Of a stretch of DNA of 64,000 nucleotides, positions 37,573-52,114 are shown in pieces. The number at the start of each line of letters is the position of its first letter. Within the stretch, counting starts at the first letter, position 1. A program made the position numbers and the translations under genes. Source of the DNA: Maea johnstoni (lineage: Eukaryota; Annelida; Polychaeta; Spionida; Magelonidae); the NCBI GenBank assembly GCA_963942565.1, contig OZ012688.1, positions 20,172,599 through 20,236,598 of the forward strand, in the 5' to 3' direction. The notes beneath the pieces were generated by a model. It was not told the origin of the DNA. It did no database searches and was given only the letters and a program-made list of their open reading frames with translations.

Positions 37573-40500
37573 ATAGAGGCGACATTAAAGTTGCATTCCA
37601 TAATGAACCTTAGTTTATGCTTTATTTCAAAATAAAAACAGGTTGATGAAAATGCTCAAAGGTTTGATGTGTTGCTATGTTGTATGTTTCTATGACGTCA
37701 TAGATGGCGCTCGACCAATCATGTTTAGTCCTTGTCACACCCCTATACCTTGACAACCAGTGAAACGTATTGCATCATTAATTCGGAACTTGTCACAATC
37801 CATCGGAAGAATAAGAACTGGAAGCTACTGCACATCTGTAGCACATCTCTGCTCAAATCTCTGGGGCTGATTATATACGGGTCTTTCTTGTAAAACGGTC
37901 CCAAACGATATTGTTTAAGCCATTGTTGATATTTTAGTTCATGTTGCACCATTCCTTTTTAAAGAAAATGTTGCACGTTTAAAGAGTCGACATTAAAGTT
38001 ACATTTCATAATGTACATTTCATTATGCTTTCTTTAACCCTTATGCTGCTGGTGGCTAATTGCACCAATACAAAGTGATGCAAAAAACCTGAAAAATCAC
38101 TGAAACCCTGGCAAATGGGTACTCATCTGAGAGTACTCAGCGAGAGCTTTCAAATGAATACCAACATGACAGGGTTTAGATGGTTTTCAAAGATTTTTGC
38201 ATTTTTGTGCATTGGGCGAATGTAACGTCAGCATTGGAAGGGTTAAATAAAGACATGATAATTGAGATGCTCCATAAAAAATGACAGATTCCCTATGTTA
38301 AAACAGGTTAAAGAAAAACATTGGGGTTTTTCTTTTGCCGTCATGACATAGGTTTAAATGTAATTTACGCAAGACGATGTCTGTGAAACATATGACACAC
38401 AACCAACTACGTACCCTGTATGTGGTCGCCAATTTGGCACTTTTCCGCTTTTCTAGCGCTAATTGAAAAAAATTGTAAAGCAGCGGTTCTGACTCAAAGG
38501 TTTGATGTGTTGCTATGCTGTATGTCACTATGACGTCATAGATGGCGCTCGACCAATCACAATCAGGCGTAGTCACATCCCTATACCTGGACAACCAGGG
38601 AAACGTATTTCATCACTAATTCGGAACTTGTAACAATACATCGTAAGAAGATGAAATGGAAGCTACTGCACATCTGTAGCACATCTCTGTTCAAATCTTT
38701 GGGCTTATAGGCCATACGGGTCTTTCTTCTAATATAGTTCCAAACGACCTTGTTTAAGCCATTGTTCATATTTCACTTCATGTTGCTCCATTACTTTTGT
38801 AAGAAAACGTTGCATAGTTATAGAGGCGACATTAAAGTTGCATTCCATAATGAACCTTAGTTTATGCTTTATTTCAAAATAAAAACAGGTTGATGAAAAT
38901 GCTCAAAGGTTTGATGTGTTGCTATGTTGTATGTTTCTATGACGTCATAGATGGCGCTCGACCAATCATGTTTAGTCCTTGTCACACCCCTATACCTTGA
39001 CAACCAGTGAAACGTATTGCATCATTAATTCGGAACTTGTCACAATCCATCGGAAGAATAAGAACTGGAAGCTACTGCACATCTGTAGCACATCTCTGCT
39101 CAAATCTCTGGGGCTGATTATATACGGATTATATACGGGTCTTTCTTGTAAAACGGTCCCAAACGATATTGTTTAAGCCATTGTTGATATTTTAGTTCAT
39201 GTTGCACCATTCCTTTTTAAAGAAAATGTTGCACGTTTAAAGAGTCGACATTAAAAATACATTTCATAATGTACATTTCATTATGCTTTCTTTAACCCTT
39301 ATGCTGCTGGTGGCTAATTGCACCAATACAAAGTGATGCAAAAAACCTGAAAAATCACTGAAACCCTGGCAAATGGGTACTCATCTGAGAGTACTCAGCG
39401 AGAGCTTTCAAATGAATACCAACATGACAGGGTTTAGATGGTTTTCAAAGATTTTTGCATTTTTGTGCATTGGGCGAATGTAACGTCAGCATTGGAAGGG
39501 TTAAATAAAGACATGATAATTGAGATGCTCCATAAAAAATGACAGATTCCCTATGTTAAAACAGGTTAAAGAAAAACATTGGGGTTTTTCTTTTGCCGTC
39601 ATGACATAGGTTTAAATGTAATTTACGCAAGACGATGTCTGTGAAACATATGACACACAACCAACTACGTACCCTGTATGTGGTCGCCAATTTGGCACTT
39701 TTCCGCTTTTCTAGCGCTAATTGAAAAAAAGTGTAAAGCAGCGGTTCTGACTCAAAGGTTTGATGTGTTGCTATGCTGTATGTCACTATGACGTCATAGA
39801 TGGCGCTCGACCAATCACAATCAGGCGTAGTCACATCCCTATACCTGGACAACCAGGGAAACGTATTTCATCACTAATTCGGAACTTGTAACAATACATC
39901 GTAAGAAGATGAAATGGAAGCTACTGCACATCTGTAGCACATCTCTGTTCAAATCTTTGGGCTTATAGGCCATACGGGTCTTTCTTCTAATATAGTTCCA
40001 AACGACCTTGTTTAAGCCATTGTTCATATTTCACTTCATGTTGCTCCATTACTTTTGTAAGAAAACGTTGCATAGTTATAGAGGCGACATTAAAGTTGCA
40101 TTCCATAATGAACCTTAGTTTATGCTTTATTTCAAAATAAAAACAGGTTGATGAAAATGCTCAAAGGTTTGATGTGTTGCTATGTTGTATGTTTCTATGA
40201 CGTCATAGATGGCGCTTGACCAATCATGTTTAGTCCTTGTCACACCCCTATACCTTGACAACCAGTGAAACGTATTGCATCATTAATTCGGAACTTGTCA
40301 CAATCCATCGGAAGAATAAGAACTGGAAGCTACTGCACATCTGTAGCACATCTCTGCTCAAATCTCTGGGGCTGATCATATACGGATTATATACGGGTCT
40401 TTCTTGTAAAACGGTCCCAAACGATAATGTTTAAGCCATTGTTGATATTTTAGTTCATGTTGCACCATTCCTTTTTAAAGAAAATGTTGCACGTTTAAAG

Positions 40501-42059
40501 AGTCGACATTCAAGTTACATTTCATAATGTACATTTCATTATGCTTTCTTTAACCGTTATGCTGCTGGTGGCTAATTGCACCAATACAAAGTGATGCAAA
40601 AACCCGGAAAAATCACTGAAACCCTGGCAAATGGGTACTCATCTGAGAGTACTCAGCGAGAGCTTTCAAATGAATACCAACATGACAGGGTTTAGATGGT
40701 TTTCAAAGATTTTTGCATTTTTGTGCATTGGGCGAATGTAACGTCAGCATTGGAAGGGTTAAATAAAGACATGATAATTGAGATGCTCCATAAAAAATGA
40801 CAGATTCCCTATGTTAAAACAGGTTAAAGAAAAACATTGGGGTTTTTCTTTTGCCGTCATGACATAGGTTTAAATGTAATTTACGCAAGACGATGTCTGT
40901 GAAACGTATGACACACAACCAACTACGTACCCTGTATGTGGTCGCCAATTTGGCACTTTTCCGCTTTTCTAGCGCTAATTGAAAAAAAGTGTAAAGCAGC
41001 GGTTCTGACTCAAAGGTTTGATGTGTTGCTATGCTGTATGTCACTATGACGTCATAGATGGCGCTCGACCAATCACAATCAGGCGTAGTCACATCCCTAT
41101 ACCTGGACAACCAGGGAAACGTATTTCATCACTAATTCGGAACTTGTAACAATACATCGTAAGAAGATGAAATGGAAGCTACTGCACATCTGTAGCACAT
41201 CTCTGTTCAAATCTTTGGGCTTATAGGCCATACGGGTCTTTCTTCTAATATAGTTCCAAACGACCTTGTTTAAGCCATTGTTCATATTTCACTTCATGTT
41301 GCTCCATTACTTTTGTAAGAAAACGTTGCATAGTTATAGAGGCGACATTAAAGTTGCATTCCATAATGAACCTTAGTTTATGCTTTATTTCAAAATAAAA
41401 ACAGGTTGATGAAAATGCTCAAAGGTTTGATGTGTTGCTATGTTGTATGTTTCTATGACGTCATAGATGGCGCTTGACCAATCATGTTTAGTCCTTGTCA
41501 CACCCCTATACCTTGACAACCAGTGAAACGTATTGCATCATTAATTCGGAACTTGTCACAATCCATCGGAAGAATAAGAACTGGAAGCTACTGCACATCT
41601 GTAGCACATCTCTGCTCAAATCTCTGGGGCTGATTATATACGGATTATATACGGGTCTTTCTTGTAAAACGGTCCCAAACGATAATGTTTAAGCCATTGT
41701 TGATATTTTAGTTCATGTTGCACCATTCCTTTTTAAAGAAAATGTTGCACGTTTAAAGAGTCGACATTCAAGTTACATTTCATAATGTACATTTCATTAT
41801 GCTTTCTTTAACCGTTATGCTGCTGGTGGCTAATTGCACCAATACAAAGTGATGCAAAAACCCGGAAAAATCACTGAAACCCTGGCAAATGGGTACTCAT
41901 CTGAGAGTACTCAGCGAGAGCTTTCAAATGAATACCAACATGACAGGGTTTAGATGGTTTTCAAAGATTTTTGCATTTTTGTGCATTGGGCGAATGTAAC
42001 GTCAGCATTGGAAGGGTTAAATAAAGACATGATAATTGAGATGCTCCATAAAAAATGAC
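37573..42059. repeat. Satellite stretch M31-M33 and left half of M34
   Basis: M31 and M32 carry ACATATGACAC, as M15, M19, M20 and M23 do. M32 also has the rare string GACATTAAAAATAC, shared with distant M20 and M41. M33 and M34 share GGCGCTTGACC, ACGATAATGTTT and CAAGTTACATTTC in their A1 parts, so an A1-containing segment was duplicated here. Confidence 0.8.
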
Positions 42060-44570
42060 AGATTCCCTATGTTAAAACAGGTTAAAGAAAAACATTGGGG
42101 TTTTTCTTTTGCCGTCATGACATAGGTTTAAATGTAATTTACGCAAGACGATGTCTGTGAAACATGTGACACACAACCAACTACGTACCCTGTATGTGGT
42201 CGACAATTTGGCACTTTTCCGCTTTTCTAGCGCTAGCGCTAATTGAAAAAATGTGTAAAGCAGCTGTTCTGACTCAAAGGTTTGATGTGTTGCTATGCTG
42301 TATGTCACTATGACGTCTTAGATGGCGCTCGACCAATCACAATCAGGCGTAGTCACATCCCTATACCTGGACAACCAGGGAAACGTATTTCATCACTAAT
42401 TCGGAACTTGTAACAATACATCGTAAGAAAATGAAATGGAAGCTACTGCACATCTGTAGCACATCTCTGTTCAAATCTTTGGGCTTATAGGCCATACGGG
42501 TCTTTCTTCTAATATAGTTCCAAACGACCTTGTTTAAGTCATTGTTCATATTTCACTTCATGTTGCTCCATTACTTTTGTAAGAAAACGTTGCATAGTTA
42601 TAGAGGCGACATTAGAGTTGCATTCCATAATGAACCTTTGTTTATGCTTTATTTCAAAATAAAAACAGGTTGATGAAAATGCTCAAAGGTTTGATGTGTT
42701 GCTATGTTGTATGTTTCTATGACGTCATAGATGGCGCTCGACCAATCATGTTTAGTCCTTGTCACACCCCTATACCTTGACAACCAGTGAAACGTATTGC
42801 ATCATTAATTCGGAACTTGTCACAATCCATCGGAAGAATAAGAACTGGAAGCTACTGCACATCTGTAGCACATCTCTGCTCAAATCTCTGGGGCTGATTA
42901 TATACGGGTCTTTCTTGTAAAACGGTCCCAAACGATATTGTTTAAGCCATTGTTGATATTTTAGTTCATGTTGCACCATTCCTTTTTAAAGAAAATGTTG
43001 CACGTTTAAAGAGTCGACATTAAAGTTACATTTCATAATGTACATTTCATTATGCTTTCTTTAACCCTTATGCTGCTGGTGGCTAATTGCACCAATACAA
43101 AGTGATGCAAAAAACCTGAAAAATCACTGAAACCCTGGCAAATGGGTACTCATCTGAGAGTACTCAGCGAGAGCTTCCAAATGAATACCAACATGACAGG
43201 GTTTAGATGGTTTTCAAAGATTTTTGCATTTTTGTGCATTGGGCGAATGTAACGTCAGCATTGGAAGGGTTAAATAAAGACATGATAATTGAGATGCTCC
43301 ATAAAAAATGACAGATTCCCTATGTTAAAACAGGTTAAAGAAAAACATTGGGGTTTTTCTTTTGCCGTCATGACATAGGTTTAAATGTAATTTACGCAGG
43401 ACGATGTCTGTGAAACATGTGACACACAACCAACTACGTACCCTGTATGTGGTCGCCAATTTGGCACTTTTCCGCTATTCTAGCGCTAATTGAAAAAAAG
43501 TGTAAAGCAGCGGTTCTGACTCAAAGGTTTGATGTGTTGCTATGCTGTATGTCACTATGACGTCATAGATGGCGCTCGACCAATCACAATCAGGCGTAGT
43601 CACATCCCTATACCTGGACAACCAGGGAAACGTATTTCATCACTAATTCGGAACTTGTAACAATACATCGTAAGAAGATGAAATGGAAGCTACTGCATAT
43701 CTGTAGCACATCTCTGTTCAAATCTTTGGGCTTATAGGCCATACGGGTCTTTCTTCTAATATAGTTCCAAACGACCTTGTTTAAGCCATTGTTCATATTT
43801 CACTTCATGTTGCTCCATTACTTTTGTAAGAAAACGTTGCATAGTTATAGAGGCGACATTAAAGTTGCATTCCATAATGAACCTTAGTTTATGCTTTATT
43901 TCAAAATAAAAACAGGTTGATGAAAATGCTCAAAGGTTTGATGTGTTGCTATGTTGTATGTTTCTATGACGTCATAGATGGCGCTCGACCAATCATGTTT
44001 AGTCCTTGTCACACCCCTATACCTTGACAACCAGTGAAACGTATTGCATCATTAATTCGGAACTTGTCACAATCCATCGGAAGAATAAGAACTGGAAGCT
44101 ACTGCACATCTGTAGCACATCTCTGCTCAAATCTCTGGGGCTGATTATATACGGACTATATACGGGTCTCTCTTGTAAAACGGTCCCAAACGATATTGTT
44201 TAAGCCATTGTTGATATTTTAGTTCATGTTGCACCATTCCTTTTTAAAGAAAATGTTGCACGTTTAAAGAGTCGACATTAAAGTTACATTTCATAATGTA
44301 CATTTCATTATGCTTTCTTTAACCCTTATGCTGCTGGTGGCTAATTGCACCAATACAAAGTGATGCAAAAAACCTGAAAAATCACTGAAACCCTGGCAAA
44401 TGGGTACTCATCTGAGAGTACTCAGCGAGAGCTTCCAAATGAATACCAACATGACAGGGTTTAGATGGTTTTCAAAGATTTTTGCATTTTTGTGCATTGG
44501 GCGAATGTAACGTCAGCATTGGAAGGGTTAAATAAAGACATGATAATTGAGATGCTCCATAAAAAATGAC
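42060..44570. repeat. Higher-order block, 2-mer copy 1, phase shifted (right half of M34 to left half of M36, 2511 bp)
   Basis: The right half of M34 (AAAAAATGTG, CAGCTGTTC, TGACGTCTTAG, TAAGTCATTG), M35 (CATTAGAGTTG, GCAGGACG, GCTATTCTAGCG, GCATATCTG) and the left half of M36 (CGGACTATAT, GGGTCTCTC) form a unit repeated 2511 bp later. The breakpoint falls near the start of block B rather than at the arbitrary monomer start; it is placed to within about 100 bp. Confidence 0.8.
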
Positions 44571-47081
44571 AGATTCCCTATGTTAAAACAGGTTAAAGAA
44601 AAACATTGGGGTTTTTCTTTTGCCGTCATGACATAGGTTTAAATGTAATTTACGCAAGACGATGTCTGTGAAACATGTGACACACAACCAACTACGTACC
44701 CTGTATGTGGTCGACAATTTGGCACTTTTCCGCTTTTCTAGCGCTAGCGCTAATTGAAAAAATGTGTAAAGCAGCTGTTCTGACTCAAAGGTTTGATATG
44801 TTGCTATGCTGTATGTCACTATGACGTCTTAGATGGCGCTCGACCAATCACAATCAGGCGTAGTCACATCCCTATACCTGGACAACCAGGGAAACGTATT
44901 TCATCACTAATTCGGAACTTGTAACAATACATCGTAAGAAAATGAAATGGAAGCTACTGCACATCTGTAGCACATCTCTGTTCAAATCTTTGGGCTTATA
45001 GGCCATACGGGTCTTTCTTCTAATATAGTTCCAAACGACCTTGTTTAAGTCATTGTTCATATTTCACTTCATGTTGCTCCATTACTTTTGTAAGAAAACG
45101 TTGCATAGTTATAGAGGCGACATTAGAGTTGCATTCCATAATGAACCTTTGTTTATGCTTTATTTCAAAATAAAAACAGGTTGATGAAAATGCTCAAAGG
45201 TTTGATGTGTTGCTATGTTGTATGTTTCTATGACGTCATAGATGGCGCTCGACCAATCATGTTTAGTCCTTGTCACACCCCTATACCTTGACAACCAGTG
45301 AAACGTATTGCATCATTAATTCGGAACTTGTCACAATCCATCGGAAGAATAAGAACTGGAAGCTACTGCACATCTGTAGCACATCTCTGCTCAAATCTCT
45401 GGGGCTGATTATATACGGGTCTTTCTTGTAAAACGGTCCCAAACGATATTGTTTAAGCCATTGTTGATATTTTAGTTCATGTTGCACCATTCCTTTTTAA
45501 AGAAAATGTTGCACGTTTAAAGAGTCGACATTAAAGTTACATTTCATAATGTACATTTCATTATGCTTTCTTTAACCCTTATGCTGCTGGTGGCTAATTG
45601 CACCAATACAAAGTGATGCAAAAAACCTGAAAAATCACTGAAACCCTGGCAAATGGGTACTCATCTGAGAGTACTCAGCGAGAGCTTTCAAATGAATACC
45701 AACATGACAGGGTTTAGATGGTTTTCAAAGATTTTTGCATTTTTGTGCATTGGGCGAATGTAACGTCAGCATTGGAAGGGTTAAATAAAGACATGATAAT
45801 TGAGATGCTCCATAAAAAATGACAGATTCCCTATGTTAAAACAGGTTAAAGAAAAACATTGGGGTTTTTCTTTTGCCGTCATGACATAGGTTTAAATGTA
45901 ATTTACGCAGGACGATGTCTGTGAAACATGTGACACACAACCAACTACGTACCCTGTATGTGGTCGCCAATTTGGCACTTTTCCGCTATTCTAGCGCTAA
46001 TTGAAAAAAAGTGTAAAGCAGCGGTTCTGACTCAAAGGTTTGATGTGTTGCTATGCTGTATGTCACTATGACGTCATAGATGGCGCTCGACCAATCACAA
46101 TCAGGCGTAGTCACATCCCTATACCTGGACAACCAGGGAAACGTATTTCATCACTAATTCGGAACTTGTAACAATACATCGTAAGAAGATGAAATGGAAG
46201 CTACTGCATATCTGTAGCACATCTCTGTTCAAATCTTTGGGCTTATAGGCCATACGGGTCTTTCTTCTAATATAGTTCCAAACGACCTTGTTTAAGCCAT
46301 TGTTCATATTTCACTTCATGTTGCTCCATTACTTTTGTAAGAAAACGTTGCATAGTTATAGAGGCGACATTAAAGTTGCATTCCATAATGAACCTTAGTT
46401 TATGCTTTATTTCAAAATAAAAACAGGTTGATGAAAATGCTCAAAGGTTTGATGTGTTGCTATGTTGTATGTTTCTATGACGTCATAGATGGCGCTCGAC
46501 CAATCATGTTTAGTCCTTGTCACACCCCTATACCTTGACAACCAGTGAAATGTATTGCATCATTAATTCGGAACTTGTCACAATCCATCGGAAGAATAAG
46601 AACTGGAAGCTACTGCACATCTGTAGCACATCTCTGCTCAAATCTCTGGGGCTGATTATATACGGACTATATACGGGTCTCTCTTGTAAAACGGTCCCAA
46701 ACGATATTGTTTAAGCCATTGTTGATATTTTAGTTCATGTTGCACCATTCCTTTTTAAAGAAAATGTTGCACGTTTAAAGAGTCGACATTAAAGTTACAT
46801 TTCATAATGTACATTTCATTATGCTTTCTTTAACCCTTATGCTGCTGGTGGCTAATTGCACCAATACAAAGTGATGCAAAAAACCTGAAAAATCACTGAA
46901 ACCCTGGCAAATGGGTACTCATCTGAGAGTACTCAGCGAGAGCTTCCAAATGAATACCAACATGACAGGGTTTAGATGGTTTTCAAAGATTTTTGCATTT
47001 TTGTGCATTGGGCGAATGTAACGTCAGCATTGGAAGGGTTAAATAAAGACATGATAATTGAGATGCTCCATAAAAAATGAC
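44571..47081. repeat. Higher-order block, 2-mer copy 2 (right half of M36 to left half of M38, 2511 bp)
   Basis: It repeats the previous unit, including the altered CRE (TGACGTCT) and the rare GGGTCTCTC. A difference seen is AGCTTTCAAATG in M37 against AGCTTCCAAATG in M35. Confidence 0.8.
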
Positions 47082-50000
47082 AGATTCCCTATGTTAAAAC
47101 AGGTTAAAGAAAAACATTGGGGTTTTTCTTTTGCCGTCATGACATAGGTTTAAATGTAATTTACGCAAGACGATGTCTGTGAAACATGTGACACACAACC
47201 AACTACGTACCCTGTATGTGGTCGCCAATTTGGCACTTTTCCGCTTTTCTAGCGCTAATTGAAAAAAAGTGTAAAGCAGCGGTTCTGACTCAAAGGTTTG
47301 ATGTGTTGCTATGCTGTATGTCACTATGACGTCATAGATGGCGCTCGACCAATCACAATCAGGCGTAGTCACATCCCTAGACCTGGACAACCAGGGAAAC
47401 GTATTTCATCACTAATTCGGAACTTGTAACAATACATCGTAAGAAGATGAAATGGAAGCTACTGCACATCTGTAGCACATCTCTGTTCAAATCTTTGGGC
47501 TTATAGGCCATACGGGTCTTTCTTCTAATATAGTTCCAAACGACCTTGTTTAAGCCATTGTTCATATTTCACTTCATGTTGCTCCATTACTTTTGTAAGA
47601 AAACGTTGCATAGTTATAGAGGCGACATTAAAGTTGCATTCCATAATGAACCTTAGTTTATGCTTTATTTCAAAATAAAAACAGGTTGATGAAAATGCTC
47701 AAAGGTTTGATGTGTTGCTATGTTGTATGTTTCTATGACGTCATAGATGGCGCTCGACCAATCATGTTTAGTCCTTGTCACACCCCTATACCTTGACAAC
47801 CAGTGAAACGTATTGCATCATTAATTCGGAACTTGTCACAATCCATCGGAAGAATAAGAACTGGAAGCTACTGCACATCTGTAGCACATCTCTGCTCAAA
47901 TCTCTGGGGCTGATTATATACGGGTCTTTCTTGTAAAACGGTCCCAAACGATATTGTTTAAGCCATTGTTGATATTTTAGTTCATGTTGCACCATTCCTT
48001 TTTAAAGAAAATGTTGCACGTTTAAAGAGTCGACATTAAAGTTACATTTCATAATGTACATTTCATTATGCTTTCTTTAACCCTTATGCTGCTGGTGGCT
48101 AATTGCACCAATACAAAGTGATGCAAAAAACCTGAAAAATCACTGAAACCCTGGCAAATGGGTACTCATCTGAGAGTACTCAGCGAGAGCTTTCAAATGA
48201 ATACCAACATGACAGGGTTTAGATGGTTTTCAAAGATTTTTGCATTTTTGTGCATTAGGCGAATGTAACGTCAGCATTGGAAGGGTTAAATAAAGACATG
48301 ATAATTGAGATGCTCCATAAAAAATGACAGATTCCCTATGTTAAAACAGGTTAAAGAAAAACATTGGGGTTTTTCTTTTGCCGTCATGACATAGGTTTAA
48401 ATGTAATTTACGCAGGACGATGTCTGTGAAACATGTGACACACAACCAACTACGTACCCTGTATGTGGTCGCCAATTTGGCACTTTTCCGCTTTTCTAGC
48501 GCTAATTGAAAAAAAGTGTAAAGCAGCGGTTCTGACTCAAAGGTTTGATGTGTTGCTATGCTGTATGTCACTATGACGTCATAGATGGCGCTCGACCAAT
48601 CACAATCAGGCGTAGTCACATCCCTATACCTGGACAACCAGGGAAACGTATTTCATCACTAATTCGGAACTTGTAACAATACATCGTAAGAAGATGAAAT
48701 GGAAGCTACTGCACATCTGTAGCACATCTCTGTTCAAATCTTTGGGCTTATAGGCCATACGGGTCTTTCTTCTAATATAGTTCCAAACGACCTTGTTTAA
48801 GCCATTGTTCATATTTCACTTCATGTTGCTCCATTACTTTTGTAAGAAAACGTTGCATAGTTATAGAGGCGACATTAAAGTTGCATTCCATAATGAACCT
48901 TAGTTTATGCTTTATTTCAAAATAAAAACAGGTTGATGAAAATGCTCAAAGGTTTGATGTGTTGCTATGTTGTATGTTTCTATGACGTCATAGATGGCGC
49001 TCGACCAATCATGTTTAGTCCTTGTCACACCCCTATACCTTGACAACCAGTGACACGTATTGCATCATTAATTCGGAACTTGTCACAATCCATCGGAAGA
49101 ATAAGAACTGGAAGCTACTGCACATCTGTAGCACATCTCTGCTCAAATCTCTGGGGCTGATTATATACGGACTATATACGGGTCTTTCTTGTAAAACGGT
49201 CCCAAACGATATTGTTTAAGCCATTGTTGATATTTTAGTTCATGTTGCACCATTCCTTTTTAAAGAAAATGTTGCACGTTTAAAGAGTCGACATTAAAGT
49301 TACATTTCATAATGTACATTTCATTATGCTTTCTTTAACCCTTATGCTGCTGGTGGCTAATTGCACCAATACAAAGTGATGCAAAAAACCTGAAAAATCA
49401 CTGAAACCCTGGCAAATGGGTACTCATCTGAGAGTACTCAGCGAGAGCTTCCAAATGAATACCAACATGACAGGGTTTAGATGGTTTTCAAAGATTTTTG
49501 CATTTTTGTGCATTGGGCGAATGTAACGTCAGCATTGGAAGGGTTAAATAAAGACATGATAATTGAGATGCTCCATAAAAAATGACAGATTCCCTATGTT
49601 AAAACAGGTTAAAGAAAAACATTGGGGTTTTTCTTTTGCCGTCATGACATAGGTTTAAATGTAATTTACGCAAGACGATGTCTGTGAAACATGTGACACA
49701 CAGCCAACTACGTACCCTGTATGTGGTCGCCAATTTGGCACTTTTCCGCTTTTCTAGCGCTAATTGAAAAAAAGTGTAAAGCAGCGGTTCTGACTCAAAG
49801 GTTTGATGTGTTGCTATGCTGTATTTCACTATGACGTCATAGATGGCGCCCGACCAATCACAATCAGGCGTAGTCACATCCCTATACCTGGACAACCAGG
49901 GAAACGTATTTCATCACTAATTCGGAACTTGTAACAATACATCGTAAGAAGATGAAATGGAAGCTACTGCACATCTGTAGCACATCTCTGTTCAAATCTT

Positions 50001-52114
50001 TGGGCTTATAGGCCATACGGGTCTTTCTTCTAATATAGTTCCAAACGACCTTGTTTAAGCCATTGTTCATATTTCACTTCATGTTGCTCCATTACTTTTG
50101 TAAGAAAACGTTGCATAGTTATAGAGGCGACATTAAAGTTGCATTCCATAATGAACCTTAGTTTATGCTTTATTTCAAAATAAAAACAGGTTGATGAAAA
50201 TGCTCAAAGGTTTGATGTGTTGCTATGTTGTATGTTTCTATGACGTCATAGATGGCGCTCGACCAATCATGTTTAGTCCTTGTCACACCCCTATACCTTG
50301 ACAACCAGTGAAACGTATTGCATCATTAATTCGGAACTTGTCACAATCCATCGGAAGAATAAGAACTGGAAGCTACTGCACATCTGTAGCACATCTCTGC
50401 TCAAATCTCTGGGGCTGATTATATACGGATTATATACGGGTCTTTCTTGTAAAACGGTCCCAAACGATATTGTTTAAGCCATTGTTGATATTTTAGTTCA
50501 TGTTGCACCATTCATTTTGAAAGAAAATGTTGCACGTTTAAAGAGTCGACATTAAAAATACATTTCATAATGTACATTTCATTATGCTTTCTTTAACCCT
50601 TATGCTGCTGGTGGCTAATTGCACCAATACAAAGTGATGCAAAAAACCTGAAAAATCACTGAAACCCTGGCAAATGGGTACTCATCTGAGAGTACTCAGC
50701 GAGAGCTTTCAAATGAATACCAACATGACAGGGTTTAGATGGTTTTCAAAGATTTTTGCATTTTTGTGCATTGGGCGAATGTAACGTCAGCATTGGAAGG
50801 GTTAAATAAGGACATGATAATTGAGATGCTCCATAAAAAATGACAGATTCCCTATGTTAAAACAGGTTAAAGAAAAACATTGGGGTTTTTCTTTTGCCGT
50901 CATGACATAGGTTTAAATGTAATTTACGCAAGACGATGTCTGTGAAACATGTGACACACAACCAACTACGTACCCTGTATGTGGTCGCCAATTTGGCACT
51001 TTTCCGCTTTTCTAGCGCTAATTGAAAAAAAGTGTAAAGCAGCGGTTCTGACTCAAAGGTTTGATGTGTTGCTATGCTGTATGTCACTATGACGTCATAG
51101 ATGGCGCTCGACCAATCACAATCAGGCGTAGTCACATCCCTATACCTGGACAACCAGGGAAACGTATTTCATCACTAATTCGGAACTTGTAACAATACAT
51201 CGTAAGAAGATGAAATGGAAGCTACTGCACATCTGTAGCACATCTCTGTTCAAATCTTTGGGCTTATAGGCCATACGGGTCTTTCTTCTAATATAGTTCC
51301 AAACGACCTTGTTTAAGCCATTGTTCATATTTCACTTCATGTTGCTTCATTACTTTTGTAAGAAAACGTTGCATAGTTATAGAGGCGACATTAAAGTTGC
51401 ATTCCATAATGAACCTTAGTTTATGCTTTATTTCAAAATAAAAACAGGTTGATGAAAATGCTCAAAGGTTTGATGTGTTGCTATGTTGTATGTTTCTATG
51501 ACGTCATAGATGGCGCTCGACCAATCATGTTTAGTCCTTGTCACACCCCTATACCTTGACAACCAGTGAAACGTATTGCATCATTAATTCGGAACTTGTC
51601 ACAATCCATCGGAAGAATAAGAACTGGAAGCTACTGCACATCTGTAGCACATCTCTGCTCAAATCTCTGGGGCTGATTATATACGGATTATATACGGGTC
51701 TTTCTTGTAAAACGGTCCCAAACGATAATGTTTAAGCCATTGTTGATATTTTAGTTCATGTTGCACCATTCCTTTTTAAAGAAAATGTTGCACGTTTAAA
51801 GAGTCGACATTCAAGTAACATTTCATAATGTACATTTCATTATGCTTTCTTTAACCGTTATGCTGCTGGTGGCTAATTGCACCAATACAAAGTGATGCAA
51901 AAACCCGGAAAAATCACTGAAACCCTGGCAAATGGGTACTCATCTGAGAGTACTCAGCGAGAGCTTTCAAATGAATACCAACATGACAGGGTTTAGATGG
52001 TTTTCAAAGATTTTTGCATTTTTGTGCATTGGGCGAATGTAACGTCAGCATTGGAAGGGTTAAATAAAGACATGATAATTGAGATGCTCCATAAAAAATG
52101 ACAGATTCCCTATG
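47082..52114. repeat. Satellite stretch, right half of M38 to left half of M42
   Basis: This stretch has single-copy order with shared variants. M39 has GCAGGACG as in M35 and M37. M40 has GGCGCCCGACC, seen again only in M45. M41 has GACATTAAAAATAC with TTCATTTTGAAAG. The left half of M42 has ACGATAATGTTT, TTCAAGTAAC and TTAACCGTTATG, as in M50. Confidence 0.75.
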
